This document shows, piece by piece, positions 5,173 through 13,221 of a stretch of DNA of 19,872 nt (the stretch's first letter is position 1; each line of letters begins with the position of its first letter). Made by a program: the position numbers and the translations under genes. The notes under the pieces are model-generated. The model saw nothing but the letters and a program-made list of their open reading frames with translations. It searched no databases and was not told the DNA's origin. Location: the NCBI GenBank assembly GCA_035506135.1, contig DATJPY010000120.1, positions 1-19,872 on the forward strand, given 5' to 3'. This DNA is from DATJPY01 sp035506135. GTDB taxonomy: Bacteria; Myxococcota_A; UBA9160; PR03.

Positions 5173-6822
5173 TCAGCGGCGACTCGCGGAGCTCCGAGCT
5201 CGACCCTTCCTTGCCAGCAGAGGCAGGACCAGCGCCAGCTCGGCACCGAGCCCGCACGCGGCGTTCTGCGCGGGATAGCCGATCGTGGGAATGCCGAAGG
5301 ACGCGGCGATGTCGGGGTGACAATTCGACGTGGCCTGCGCGTGTGGGCTCGCGGTGCCCGTGGCGCCGAACGGGACGCACACGCGCTCGGGCGCGGTCCA
5401 GCGCTTGCGCCAGAAGCAGTAGCTCGTGTCCTGGCTCTGCGCGTCGGTCGCGAAGCTCTCGTTGGTGGCCCCGATGAAGTTGTTGGCGGGCGTGTCGTAG
5501 AGGAAGTTGTAGGCCGTCACGTGATTGGTGCCGCGCGCCCCGCCGTTGCCGTTCACCGCGAGGCTGTCGATCACGGCGTTGCAGAGCGTGTACGTATTCG
5601 ACGATTCGTCGTCGTAGGCGTTGTCGGCGTCGACGATGGTGTTGAACTCGATCGAGAGGTTGGTTGCCGTAGACGTGGTGTCGATCGCCTGGCTCAGCAC
5701 CTCGCGGTCCGCCATGGGCGTGCGGAGGTCGTAGAAGAGGTTTCCCGCGATGATCCAGGAGGGCCCCGACGGCTGGACGCCGACGGTCGAGTCGAGGACG
5801 ATGTTGTCCGCCACGAGCACGTGTCCCGGGCACGTATTGCCCGCGGTGATCGCCTGCCCCATCGATCCGGTCCCGCCGCAGGTGTCGACGGCCTGCGTCG
5901 GCCGGAAGCCCCACAGCCGGTTGTTCGTCACCTGCGTCCACGCCGACGCGCCGGGATCGGGCTTCAGGTCGACGCCGTTCTCGGCACAGGCGCAGTCGCC
6001 ATTGGGATCCGGCGCGCCGGTCATGCAGTCGATGCGCTTGGCCCCGGTGATGTACATCTCGTTGCCGTCGATCACCGTCCCGTGCGGCAGCGTCGGGAAC
6101 TTGCAATCGGCGCGCGAGCTGGTGAGCGCGATGGCGTCGCCCCAGTCGTAGACCTCGTTGTCGAGGACCTTGTTGTAGTCGTTGTTGGCGCCCACGTCGC
6201 TGACCGCGATCCCGGTGTAGTCGACGGGCCGGTGGCTCGCGTTGCCGTTTCGCACCACGTTGGCCTGGATGCTGTTGTAGGTCGCCGGATCGCTCGAGAA
6301 GGAGCCCAGGTAGACGCCCGCCTCTCCGAGCTGCGTCTTCACATGGTCGATGCCGTCGATCAGGTTCCCGTCGATGATGTCGTGGTCGCCGCCCTCCACG
6401 TACACGTAGTAGTAGCTGGACGGGGCCTGCGGCTGGATCGTGAGTCCCTGGACGACCCACCAGCTCCCCTTCACGATGAGCATCTCGAAGATCGCGCGCT
6501 GGCTGCGCTGGACGGCCTTCAGCGAGTCGGTGGCGTTGAAGCGCAGGTAGCGGCGGCTCTGCTGCGTACCCGACGCGCTGAGGAGGATCTGGCCCGCGCT
6601 GCGGTAGTCGCCCGGGTCGACACAGAAGACCCGCGTCGAGGGGTCGTTCAGGAGCGGGAGCGCCGAGGGCGCGTTGTTCTCGTTCATCACGAGGTCGCAC
6701 GGCCCGGGGTCGGGGATCGGCTCCAGGTGAGGCGAGTCCGAGAAGGAGCCGGTCGCCGCGACAGGCACCGCGGCCAGCGTGAGCTGGAGCAAGACGAGAG
6801 CGAGGCCGACGAGGTTTCGAAT
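5173..6822 (-). CDS. Secreted right-handed beta-helix protein (ATT start proposed)
   Basis: The protein has about 549 residues. The only ATG/GTG/TTG start is a TTG at 6792, which cuts the signal peptide in half. An ATT at 6822 sits seven bases behind a strong GGAGG (6834-6830) and gives a full signal peptide (fM)RNLVGLALVLLQLTLAAV ending near PVAA. An in-frame stop at 6850-6852 excludes anything further upstream. The body shows repeated short strands with N, D and G turns (IIDGNLIDGI, YNSIQANVVRNG, VTNNRLWGF, IIAGNLFYDL), typical of parallel beta-helix (PbH1-like) surface proteins, some of which act on polysaccharides. The C-terminus has a Cys-Gly, a short hydrophobic stretch ALVLPLL and a basic tail, like a sorting signal. 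Base composition looks less GC-rich than its neighbours. It is bracketed by tRNA-Cys and its remnant. Substrate unknown. Confidence 0.78.
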   Translation of the reverse strand: MRNLVGLALVLLQLTLAAVPVAATGSFSDSPHLEPIPDPGPCDLVMNENNAPSALPLLNDPSTRVFCVDPGDYRSAGQILLSASGTQQSRRYLRFNATDSLKAVQRSQRAIFEMLIVKGSWWVVQGLTIQPQAPSSYYYVYVEGGDHDIIDGNLIDGIDHVKTQLGEAGVYLGSFSSDPATYNSIQANVVRNGNASHRPVDYTGIAVSDVGANNDYNKVLDNEVYDWGDAIALTSSRADCKFPTLPHGTVIDGNEMYITGAKRIDCMTGAPDPNGDCACAENGVDLKPDPGASAWTQVTNNRLWGFRPTQAVDTCGGTGSMGQAITAGNTCPGHVLVADNIVLDSTVGVQPSGPSWIIAGNLFYDLRTPMADREVLSQAIDTTSTATNLSIEFNTIVDADNAYDDESSNTYTLCNAVIDSLAVNGNGGARGTNHVTAYNFLYDTPANNFIGATNESFATDAQSQDTSYCFWRKRWTAPERVCVPFGATGTASPHAQATSNCHPDIAASFGIPTIGYPAQNAACGLGAELALVLPLLARKGRARSSASRR

Positions 6823-6880
6823 GGCAGCCCCTCCGCAGGGAAACGGCGCCTACGAAGGTCGCGACGTGCTCACCGCGATT

Positions 6881-6908
6881 GCTGGCGAGGCCATTCACCC
6901 ACCGGGCC
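6881..6908 (-). pseudogene. 5' half of a second tRNA-Cys gene (remnant)
   Basis: Twenty-six of 28 bases match the first 28 bases of the intact tRNA-Cys (5073-5100), covering the acceptor 5' strand and D-arm. Similarity stops before the anticodon arm. The end of the epimerase gene lies inside it: the TGA stop (6895-6897) is part of the D-arm sequence. On the transcribed strand the remnant would become the 5' leader of the beta-helix gene. Confidence 0.75.
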
Positions 6909-7983
6909 GCGAAGGCGGCGAACGATAGGCGACGCGCCGGGGAGCGTCGAGCGCTCGGCCGGGCTCCGCGCCATCGCGCCAGCTCGGCGGCAGCTTCTTC
7001 GACACCTCGATGCCTTCGAAGTCGACGGGCGGCCTCGCGCCCGCGGCTCGGACCCACGCCGCCATGCGGGCGACGCCGTCGGCGAGCGGCGTCGGAGGCG
7101 CGAGCTCCGGGAACACCCGCCGCAGCTTCACCTGGCTGCAGTAGGCGTGCTCGACCTCGAGGCGAGGCTCGAGGTGGACGACGCGCGGCTCGATGCCGAA
7201 GGCACGCGCCACCTCGCGCGCGAGCTCGAGCACGCTCGCGGTCTGCTCCGATCCGACGTTGAAGACGCCATGGTGCGCCGCCGGCACCAGCGGCGCCTGC
7301 GCGATCACCGGCGCGACGTCGTCGATGTAGGTGAAGGCGCGGCTCTGCCGGCCGTCGCCGAACACGGTCATCGGCTCGCCGCGCAGCGCCTGGCGCATGA
7401 AGATGCCGACCACGTTGCGATAGCGGTCGGCGACGTTCTGGTACTCGCCGTAGACGTTGTGCGGCCGGAAGATCACGTAGGGAAGGCCGAACATCCGATG
7501 CGCGGCCTCGAGATCGAGCTCCACCGCGTACTTCGCGATGCCATACGGATCCTCGGGCCGCGGCGTCACCTCCTCGGTCATCGGGAGCTGGCTCGCCCCG
7601 TAGACCGCGATCGACGAGGTGTAGACGAAGCAGCGGACCTCGGTGCGGACGGCGGCGTTCACGAGCGTCGCCGACCCGATCACGTTGTTGGCGTAGTTGA
7701 AGCGGCGGATGAAGTGCGAGAGGCCCTCGGCGGCGTAGGCCGCGAGGTGGTAGACGAAGTCGAAGCGCTCGGCCTCGGTGAGCCGACGGACGAGCGCGTC
7801 GTCGCCGACGCTGCCCTCCACGAAGCGCACGCCGTCGGGGAGGTTCGCGCGGAAGCCGCCCGACAGGTCGTCGAGCCCGACCACCTCCATGCCGATGCGC
7901 TGGCAGGCGGCCGCCACGTGCCGCCCCATGAACCCCGCCGCGCCCGTCACGAGCGCTTTGGCCCCGTCGCCCCGCTGGCCCAT
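6895..7983 (-). CDS. NAD-dependent epimerase/dehydratase (sugar-nucleotide epimerase type)
   Basis: The 362-residue extended short-chain dehydrogenase has the NAD-binding TGAAGFMGRH (TGxxGxxG) near residue 13, the DDLSGG segment, HLAAYAA, the TSS catalytic serine region, and the YGIAK (YxxxK) catalytic pair. FGDGRQSRAFTYIDD is typical of UDP-glucose 4-epimerase relatives. These enzymes interconvert UDP-sugars for envelope glycans, which fits the glycosyltransferase nearby. The ATG at 7983 has GGGAGGCGG directly upstream. The last residues, ending SRPGG, are encoded by the promoter and 5' end of the tRNA-Cys remnant, so the C-terminal tail is acquired. The -35 and -10 boxes of the remnant lie inside this gene's 3' end. 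The precise sugar substrate cannot be read from the sequence. Confidence 0.87.
   Translation of the reverse strand: MGQRGDGAKALVTGAAGFMGRHVAAACQRIGMEVVGLDDLSGGFRANLPDGVRFVEGSVGDDALVRRLTEAERFDFVYHLAAYAAEGLSHFIRRFNYANNVIGSATLVNAAVRTEVRCFVYTSSIAVYGASQLPMTEEVTPRPEDPYGIAKYAVELDLEAAHRMFGLPYVIFRPHNVYGEYQNVADRYRNVVGIFMRQALRGEPMTVFGDGRQSRAFTYIDDVAPVIAQAPLVPAAHHGVFNVGSEQTASVLELAREVARAFGIEPRVVHLEPRLEVEHAYCSQVKLRRVFPELAPPTPLADGVARMAAWVRAAGARPPVDFEGIEVSKKLPPSWRDGAEPGRALDAPRRVAYRSPPSRPGG
6922..6950 (-). promoter_or_regulatory. Duplicated tRNA-Cys promoter inside the epimerase 3' end
   Basis: On the minus strand TCGACG (6950-6945) and TATCGT (6927-6922) have a 17-base spacer, and the -10 begins 14 bases before the remnant's first base. 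This is exactly the geometry of the intact tRNA-Cys promoter. It points at the beta-helix gene (start 6822) and is the best candidate for its promoter. Confidence 0.5.
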
Positions 7984-8012
7984 CCGCCTCCCCTGCGCTC
8001 GCGCGGTCCCAG

Positions 8013-8018
8013 TCTATA
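8013..8018 (-). promoter_or_regulatory. -10 box of the epimerase gene
   Basis: TATAGA on the minus strand lies 29 bases before the epimerase ATG, leaving a short leader that carries the ribosome binding site. No good -35 is visible; the upstream region is taken up by the hairpin at 8024-8058. Confidence 0.4.
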
Positions 8019-8023
8019 GGAAC

Positions 8024-8058
8024 CCGATGGGGAACTCCCCGGCGCCGGGGTTCATCGG
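8024..8058 (-). terminator. Long imperfect hairpin closing the nuoB-to-DUF1285 operon
   Basis: A perfect 14-bp palindrome CCCCGGCGCCGGGG (8037-8050) is enclosed by outer arms CCGATG (8024-8029) and CATCGG (8053-8058). It begins five bases after the stop of the last gene of the long minus-strand operon. There is no T-run. It also sits just upstream of the epimerase promoter, so it may insulate the two units. Confidence 0.5.
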
Positions 8059-8062
8059 CTCG

Positions 8063-8524
8063 CTAGCGCAGCGGGATCCGATGCGGAACCCCTGCCAGGC
8101 GCAGCGCCAGGCCGTCGGCGGTCTCCTCGACCCCGAGCAGCAGCTCCGCCTGCGCACCGCGCTCGAAGCGCGCGGGCAGCCCCGGCGGCGCGAGCGCGCG
8201 CTTCACGGTGCAGAGCAGCGCGCCGTCGCCGAGCGGCGAGAGCCGCAGCGAGGACGGATCGAGCGGCTCCTCCCCGCCGTCCGAGAGCCGGATCGCGCCG
8301 CGCGCGAGGTCGACGCTGCGCACGAAGAAGCCCGCCTCCTCGACGTCGAGCGCGCCGTGGAAGCGTCCGAGCTGCACCACGTAGCGGCGCTCGTCGGGCA
8401 GGTAGCGCACGGAGCGCTCGAAGGCGGCGCGCAGCCGGCGGTTCTTGATCGGCACGCCCTCGTGCGTGAAGCGCCCGTCCCGGTGCAGCACCAGCCCGAA
8501 CGAGCGCAGCGGCGGCGCGCCCAC
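8063..8524 (-). CDS. DUF1285-like protein
   Basis: The 153-residue protein resembles the DUF1285 family. An N-terminal HRDGRFTHEGVPI fits the family's RDGxWxxxGxPI start, YVVQLGRFHGALDVEEAGFF fits its ligand-facing strand pair, and GLPARFERGAQAELL fits the conserved C-terminal helix. The family is small, soluble and of unknown function. The GTG start at 8524 directly follows the stop codon of the preceding gene with no gap, so translation is probably coupled; a separate ribosome binding site is weak. It is the last gene of the operon that carries nuoBICD. I rate the family call as moderate because it rests on remembered motif spacing. Confidence 0.55.
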   Translation of the reverse strand: MGAPPLRSFGLVLHRDGRFTHEGVPIKNRRLRAAFERSVRYLPDERRYVVQLGRFHGALDVEEAGFFVRSVDLARGAIRLSDGGEEPLDPSSLRLSPLGDGALLCTVKRALAPPGLPARFERGAQAELLLGVEETADGLALRLAGVPHRIPLR

Positions 8525-8839
8525 CTACGCCGGGAGCGGCTCGGGGATCGCGGTCCCGTCGGGCGCGATGCGGAGCACGCCGAGGAAGTCGTAGCGATTC
8601 CAGAGCACCACGCGAACCACGCTGCGGCCGTCCTCGCCCCGGTAGATCCACTTCTCGTTCCAGCGCGCGCCGTGCTCCTCGTGCGTGCGCGGGTCGTTCA
8701 CGCTTCCCTGCTGGTCGGTCGGCGCGCCCAGCAGCTTCCACACCCGCTCGCGCGTGATGGTCTTCCCTTCCAATGACCCAGCGGGCTTCGCCAATGACCC
8801 AGCGGGCTTCGCCAAGGATCCAGCGGGCTTCGCGGTCAT
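8525..8839 (-). CDS. Unknown 104-residue protein with N-terminal 7-residue repeats
   Basis: I do not recognise this protein. After MT it has three in-frame copies of AKPAGSL (21-bp units), then a folded-looking part beginning EGKTITRERVWKLLGAPTD and containing WNEKWIYRGED, RVVLWNRYDFLGVLRI and a C-terminal DGTAIPEPLPA. Tryptophans and alternating hydrophobics suggest a small beta-rich domain. The ATG at 8839 overlaps the nuoD stop (ATGA), so it is translationally coupled to nuoD, and the next gene starts right at its stop. There is no signal peptide or membrane span. It may belong with Complex I by position only. The repeat section is probably a recent expansion at a tolerant N-terminus. Confidence 0.7.
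   Translation of the reverse strand: MTAKPAGSLAKPAGSLAKPAGSLEGKTITRERVWKLLGAPTDQQGSVNDPRTHEEHGARWNEKWIYRGEDGRSVVRVVLWNRYDFLGVLRIAPDGTAIPEPLPA
8771..8833 (-). repeat. Three tandem 21-bp units
   Basis: Units at 8771-8791 and 8792-8812 are identical, and the one at 8813-8833 differs at three bases. Each encodes AKPAGSL in the small gene after nuoD. The array starts six bases inside the gene. A multiple of three keeps the frame whatever the copy number. Confidence 0.9.
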
Positions 8840-10056
8840 CGGTCGCACTCGCCACCGATCATGTTGATGAAGTCGAACGTGGGGATCAGGTCGGCGAGCA
8901 TGGCGCCGCGCAGCATGAGCGGCATCGGCTGCAGGTTGATGAGGCTCGGCGGCCGGCAGCGCACCTTCCACGGCACCGCGGTGCCGTCCGACACCACGTA
9001 GAAGCCGAGCTCTCCGTTCGCGGACTCGATGGCGTGGTACGCCTCGCCGGCCGGCACCAGCGGGCCCTCGGTCACCGCCTTGAACTGCTGGATCAGCTCC
9101 TCCATCGCGTTGAACACGCGGCCCTTGGCGGGCCAGCGCACGCGCGGATCGTCGACGTTCACGGGCCCCGGGCCGAGCCGCTCGAGCGCGACGAGGCACT
9201 GCTCGACGATGCGGAGGCTCTGCTGCATCTCCTCGACGCACACGAGATAGCGGTCGTAGTTGTCGCCGACCTCGCCGATCGGCACGTCGAAGTCGACCTC
9301 GGCGTACTTGAGGTAGGGCTCGTCCTTGCGCAGATCGAGCGGGACGCCCGCCGCGCGCAGCAGTGGCCCGGTGACCGCGTAGCGGATGCAGTCCTGCCGG
9401 GAGATGAGGCCCGTGCCGCGCAGGCGGTCGACGAAGAGGCGGTTGCGCGTGACGACCTCGTCGTAGTCGCCGAGCAGGCCGCGGATCTTGGCGATGTTCT
9501 CGCGGCACGCCGCCGGGAAGCTCGCCGGCATGTCGTGCTTGACGCCGCCGATGCGAACGTAGTTCGAGGTCACGCGCGCCCCGCACAGCATCTCCATCAA
9601 GTCCCAGGTGAGCTCGCGCGCCTCGATGCCGTACAGGAAGGGCGTCATCGCCTGCAGCTCGAGGCAGGCGGCTCCGCAGCGGGTGAGATGGTCGGCGATG
9701 CGCGCCAGCTCGCCCGCGAGCGTGCGCAGCCACGCGCAGCGCTCGGGCGTCTCGAGTTCGAGCAGCTTCTCGACCGCCAGGCAGTAGCCGATGTTGGCGA
9801 GGATCGCGGAGTTGTAGTTGAGCCGATCGGTGTAGGGGATCGCCTGGTACCAGGTGCCGCTCTCGCACTCCTTCTCGAAGCCGCGGTGCAGATAGCCGAC
9901 GGCGATGTCGAGGTCGACGATGGTCTCGCCGTCGAGCTCGATCAGGAACTTCACCGTGCCGTGGGTGGCAGGGTGCGAGGGCCCCATGTTGAGCACCTGG
10001 TGCTCGGTGTGGAGGTCCTTCTCGAGATCGTCGTCGAGCGTCCGGGCGTGGGCCAT
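8836..10056 (-). CDS. nuoD: NADH-quinone oxidoreductase subunit D
   Basis: The 406-residue 49-kDa-type subunit is clear from NMGPSHPATHGT near the N-terminus, GYLHRGFEK, YTDRLNY, GVKHDMPASFP, and PSLINLQPMP with the C-terminal DFINMIGGECDR ending. NuoD is part of the peripheral arm of Complex I and helps form the quinone-binding cavity with NuoB; it descends from the hydrogenase large subunit but lacks the metal-binding cysteines. The length is normal. The ATG at 10056 follows the nuoC stop by three bases, and the stop overlaps the next start by four bases. nuoC and nuoD are separate here, not fused. Confidence 0.97.
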   Translation of the reverse strand: MAHARTLDDDLEKDLHTEHQVLNMGPSHPATHGTVKFLIELDGETIVDLDIAVGYLHRGFEKECESGTWYQAIPYTDRLNYNSAILANIGYCLAVEKLLELETPERCAWLRTLAGELARIADHLTRCGAACLELQAMTPFLYGIEARELTWDLMEMLCGARVTSNYVRIGGVKHDMPASFPAACRENIAKIRGLLGDYDEVVTRNRLFVDRLRGTGLISRQDCIRYAVTGPLLRAAGVPLDLRKDEPYLKYAEVDFDVPIGEVGDNYDRYLVCVEEMQQSLRIVEQCLVALERLGPGPVNVDDPRVRWPAKGRVFNAMEELIQQFKAVTEGPLVPAGEAYHAIESANGELGFYVVSDGTAVPWKVRCRPPSLINLQPMPLMLRGAMLADLIPTFDFINMIGGECDR

Positions 10057-10059
10057 CGC

Positions 10060-10548
10060 TCAATTCCTCGGTCCGACCAGCGGCTGGCGCCGCTCTTTCG
10101 GATAGTCCTTGCGCAGCGGGTGTCCCTCGAACTCCTCGTACAGCAGGATGCGCCGCAGGTCGGGGTGGTTTCGGAAGCGGATCCCGTACAGGTCCCAGAC
10201 CTCGCGCTCCATCCAGTTGGCGGCGGGCCAGAGCTCGACCACCGAGTCGATCTGGCAGGGCGACTCCGGCACGCCGGCCTTCACCCGCACGCGGTGGTTG
10301 TGGGTGATCGAGTAGAGGTGGTAGACGACCTCGAAGCGCGGCGCGCGGCCCAGGTAGTCGACCGCCGTCAGGTCCGAGAGCATCTCGAAGGCGAGCGCCG
10401 GCTCGTCGCGCAGGAACCGCAGCACCTCGACGATGCGCTCCGCCTCCACCCGCGCGGTGGCGTCGCCGCGCTGCGCGTGGGTCTCGCGCACGGCGCCGCC
10501 GAAGGCCTCGAGGAGCCGGCGTAGGGCCGGCGAGCCGAAGTCGTCCAT
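10060..10548 (-). CDS. nuoC: NADH-quinone oxidoreductase subunit C
   Basis: The 162-residue 30-kDa subunit of the Complex I peripheral arm is shown by the family signature WMEREVWDLYGIRFRNHPDL followed by RRILLYEEFEGHPLRKDYP, and by FEMLSDLTAVDY in the middle. Length is typical for a stand-alone NuoC. The ATG at 10548 follows the nuoI stop by ten bases, and nuoD starts three bases after its stop, so nuoI, nuoC and nuoD form one tightly linked unit. NuoC binds NuoD and NuoB and carries no cofactor. Confidence 0.96.
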   Translation of the reverse strand: MDDFGSPALRRLLEAFGGAVRETHAQRGDATARVEAERIVEVLRFLRDEPALAFEMLSDLTAVDYLGRAPRFEVVYHLYSITHNHRVRVKAGVPESPCQIDSVVELWPAANWMEREVWDLYGIRFRNHPDLRRILLYEEFEGHPLRKDYPKERRQPLVGPRN

Positions 10549-10558
10549 CGGCTCGGGC

Positions 10559-11158
10559 CTACCCGGCCGCGCCGGCGTCCGCGCGCCGGCCGCCGCGGGC
10601 GGCGGGGCTCGCCGGTCGGTCGTACTCGGACCGCAGGAACTCGAGCCGGCGCTTCAGCAGCGTCTCGGGTACGAGCAGGTCCGGCTTGTGGTAGAGCATG
10701 GTGCCGCGGTCGAAGGTCGCGATCTCGACCTCGCGGCTCATCACGATCGCCTCCTCCGGGCACGCCTCCTCGCACAGGCCGCAGAACATGCAGCGCGACA
10801 TGTCGATGTCGAACGCCTCGGGGTAGCGCTCGATGCCGTGCTCGGGAAGCTCGCCCGGCACGATGCTGATGCAGTCGGTCGGGCACGCGAACTCGCAGAG
10901 CCCGCACGCGACGCACTTCGGGAGCCCGTTGTCGAGCTGTACCAGTACCGGCATGCCGCGGAAGGCGTCGGGGTAGTCGACGCGCTCCTCGGGGTACTGC
11001 ACCACGAACGCCGTGCTCCGCCCGGAGAGGAAGCCGAACAGGTTCCGGAAGAAGTGTCGGCTGGTGGTGGCGAGCCCCTGCGCGATCGCCGGCAGGTAGC
11101 TGCGCTCGACCCATCCCAGCTTCTCACGGCGCTTCACGGTGACGACGCGGGCGGTCAT
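10559..11158 (-). CDS. nuoI: NADH-quinone oxidoreductase subunit I (two 4Fe-4S clusters)
   Basis: The 199-residue protein has the two ferredoxin motifs that bind clusters N6a and N6b: CVACGLCEFACP (C82, C85, C88, C92, with C96) and CMFCGLCEEACP (C123, C126, C129, C133). The N-terminal helix region HFFRNLFGF is typical for contact with the membrane arm, and EVEIATFDRGTMLYHKPDLL closes the core. The C-terminus is a disordered Ala/Gly/Arg tail. NuoI carries electrons toward NuoB. The ATG at 11158 lies 11 bases after the lipB stop with a weak ribosome binding site. In standard operons nuoI sits after nuoH; here it is upstream of nuoC. Confidence 0.95.
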   Translation of the reverse strand: MTARVVTVKRREKLGWVERSYLPAIAQGLATTSRHFFRNLFGFLSGRSTAFVVQYPEERVDYPDAFRGMPVLVQLDNGLPKCVACGLCEFACPTDCISIVPGELPEHGIERYPEAFDIDMSRCMFCGLCEEACPEEAIVMSREVEIATFDRGTMLYHKPDLLVPETLLKRRLEFLRSEYDRPASPAARGGRRADAGAAG

Positions 11159-11169
11159 CGGCGCGCAGC

Positions 11170-11912
<743 letters not shown>

Positions 11913-11916
<4 letters not shown>

Positions 11917-13172
11917 AGCTCGAACTCCGCCCCCTCGAGCAGCTCGCGCACCTCGTGCAGGAAGGCGTTGGCCGGCGCGCCGTCGACCGCCCGGTGGTCG
12001 TAGGAGAGCGCCAGGTGCATGATCGGGCGGATCACGATGGCGTCCTCGCCGTCGACCTCGCGCACCACGGGTCGCTTCACCACCTCGCCCATGCGCAGGA
12101 TCCCGACCTGCGGCTGGTTGATGATCGCGAAGCCGTAGAGGTTCCCGTGCCGGCCCGGGTTCGACACCGTGAAGGTGCCTCCGGAGAGGTCGTCGGGCGA
12201 GAGCTGGCGCGCGCGAGCGCGGTTACCGAGGTCCTCGATCGCGGCCGCGAGCCCCACCAGCGAGAGCCGGTCGGCGTCGCGCACCACCGGCACCACCAGG
12301 CCCTTCTCGGTCTCGACTGCGACACCGATGTGGATCGCGCGCTTCTCGACGATGGCGTCCTCCAACACCGAGGCGTTGAGCCGCGGGTGCTCGCGAAGCG
12401 CGCGCACCGCCGCGTGCACCACGAACGGCAGGAAGGTGAGGTTGAAGCCGTGCTGCTCGCGGAAGGCGCGCTTGTGCTGGTCGCGCAGGCGCACCACGTT
12501 GCCGAGGTCGATCTCGGCCACCGTGCCGACGTGCGGCGACACCCGCTTCGAGAGCACCATGTGCTCGGCGACGATGCGCCGCAGCGGCGTCATCGGGATC
12601 ACCTTGTCGCCGGGCTGGATCTGGTACTCGAGGTACGCAGGCCGCCGCGCCGGGTCCGCGGGCGCCGCCACGCGGCGCGGCGCGGGCCGCGGGGTCTCGC
12701 TCGCGGGCGGCCGCGCAGCGGCCGCCCGCGCCACGTCGGCCTTCGTCACGCGTCCACCCGGGCCGCTCGCCTCGGCGGCCTCGAGGTCGACGCCCTCGGC
12801 GTCGGCGAGGCGGCGGGCGACGGGGGTGGCGCGGGGGGGTTGTGACGTCGTTGATTGCTGAGCTGTGGCACGTCCTCCGGGCGATTTCATTGCCTCGGAG
12901 GGAGTGGGAGTAGCCGGGATCGCGGCGGCTTCGGCGCCGACGGCGAGGGTGAGGAGGGCGCCGCCGACCGGGACGGTCTCGCCCTCGGCGACCAGGATCT
13001 TCTCGACGACGCCGTCCTCCGGCGCCGGGATCTCGGCGTCGACCTTGTCGGTCGTGACCTCGACGAGCGGCTGGTCGCGGTGCACGCGCTCGCCCTCGCG
13101 GACGAGCCAGCGCGTCACGGTCCCCTCGACCACGCTCTCGCCCAGCGCCGGAAGCTCGACCGTCATCGACAT
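11913..13172 (-). CDS. 2-oxoacid dehydrogenase E2 (dihydrolipoyl acyltransferase)
   Basis: The 419-residue protein has the full E2 layout. An N-terminal lipoyl domain carries the lipoyl lysine in TTDKVDAEIP (K43). A linker leads to a peripheral-subunit-binding domain (ATPVARRLADAEGVDL through GRVTKADV, about 115-150), and a catalytic domain follows with SYDHRAVDGAPA (HxxxDG) near the C-terminus. It passes acyl groups from a thiamine-dependent E1 to coenzyme A. The sequence does not decide between pyruvate, 2-oxoglutarate and branched-chain substrates, and no E1 gene is in the window. The ATG at 13172 follows GAGGAG by eight bases. lpd (E3) is directly upstream and lipB overlaps downstream. 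The linker holds a less GC-rich patch (12836-12900) that encodes MKSPGGRATAQQSTT and looks inserted. Confidence 0.92.
12855..12874. repeat. TTGCTGAGC motif, copy inside the E2 linker
   Basis: This segment begins TTGCTGAGCTGTGG. It aligns with 4045-4064 and 11419-11438 and also encodes ATAQQ on the minus strand. It lies in a patch less GC-rich than the surrounding E2 gene, in the flexible linker between lipoyl and binding domains. Confidence 0.4.
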
Positions 13173-13221
13173 CCACGAAGCTCCTCGTTGTTGACTTCAG
13201 CTGGCTGCGCGCGGGTGCTAC

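Noticed and set aside
5073..6908. A typical integrative element or prophage at tRNA-Cys
   Set aside because: No integrase or mobility gene is present and the repeated part is the 5' half of the tRNA, not the usual 3' half. It is reported as a duplication or possible remnant only.
5134..8019. Plus-strand open frame of 961 codons
   Set aside because: It lies opposite the beta-helix and epimerase genes, which show clear family motifs. The translation is an Arg/Val/Asp-rich mixture with no domain.
8771..8833. CRISPR-like array
   Set aside because: The units are directly adjacent with no spacers and lie in frame within a gene.
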